A stretch of DNA of 5,432 bases from Candidatus Faecivivens stercoravium (GTDB lineage: Bacteria > Bacillota > Clostridia > Oscillospirales > Ruminococcaceae): NCBI GenBank assembly GCA_018712425.1, contig DVHA01000210.1, forward strand, positions 1 to 5,432. The letters are read 5' to 3'. The position numbers and the translations under genes were made by a program. Position 1 is the first letter of the stretch; each line of letters begins with the position of its first letter. The notes under the pieces are model-generated. The model was given only the letters and a program-made list of their open reading frames with translations. It searched no databases and was not told where the DNA came from. Below are positions 5,362 to 5,432 of this stretch, one piece after another.

Positions 5362-5432
5362 ATAAACTTTCCAAACGTCCAGTCAACGTCCCGAAGACCG
5401 TTCGCTTGACGAACGGTCTTATGCGTTTAGAG
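5362..5432 (-). repeat. Dispersed structured repeat, right copy (runs off window)
   Basis: Read on the minus strand, this aligns base for base with 473-543 and is still matching at the window edge (CTCT at the outermost four positions in both), so the element probably continues outside. Its stem-loop is a perfect 11-bp stem, AAGACCGTTCG (5394-5404) with CGAACGGTCTT (5410-5420), with loop CTTGA (TCAAG on the minus strand). There is no T-tract on the + side, so it is not a typical terminator for the kinase gene, although the stem could protect or define the 3' end of the transcript. Confidence 0.75.

Noticed and set aside
5394..5420. Intrinsic terminator of the kinase gene
   Set aside because: The 11-bp stem is strong, but no T-tract follows on the + strand and it is part of the repeat element shared with 486-510.
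136..5432. Integration of the whole segment into the tRNA-Cys gene
   Set aside because: I found no second copy of the tRNA-Cys 3' end in 5312-5432 and no integrase. Two terminators separate the tRNAs from the left repeat.

Overview
The window looks like a chromosomal segment of a GC-rich anaerobic Firmicute, most likely class Clostridia (Oscillospirales or Lachnospirales). This is an inference. It rests on tRNA genes with encoded CCA ends, strong AGGAGG-type ribosome binding sites, short same-strand operons, and a cytidylate kinase-like protein of a type common in gut Clostridia. Every gene seen is on the + strand.

Positions 1-304 hold the end of a tRNA operon: tRNA-Phe (5' end cut off by the window), tRNA-Gly(GCC) and tRNA-Cys(GCA), followed by two intrinsic terminators in tandem. 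Positions 305-591 contain no gene but are dense in hairpins and palindromes. This stretch includes the left copy of a dispersed repeat of at least 71 bp.

Positions 592-3204 are a tight three-gene operon for an ABC-2 type exporter: an ATPase and two different six-helix permeases. The COG4586/COG4587/COG3694 assignment is made from motif recall. Each permease gene has an AAGGAGG site that overlaps the stop codon of the gene before it. No accessory gene reveals the substrate.

A short spacer carries a 13-bp palindrome, a possible weak terminator and an extended -10 promoter. It leads into a second unit, positions 3341-5311: an ion/anion permease of the ArsB/NhaD/CitMHS group, then 15 nt later a cytidylate kinase-like protein with an atypical nucleotide-binding loop. 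The permease start is best read as GTG at 3341. It overlaps a two-codon ATG-TGT-TAA ORF that has the better ribosome-binding spacing.

The most unusual feature is the repeat. Positions 473-543 match the reverse complement of 5362-5432 without gaps at about 76% identity, and the right copy runs off the window. Both copies contain the same stem-loop with loop TCAAG, and two stem pairs change in a compensated way. The two copies face each other across all five protein genes. They could be a dispersed structured intergenic repeat (REP- or MITE-like) or the ends of a cassette. The window alone cannot decide.
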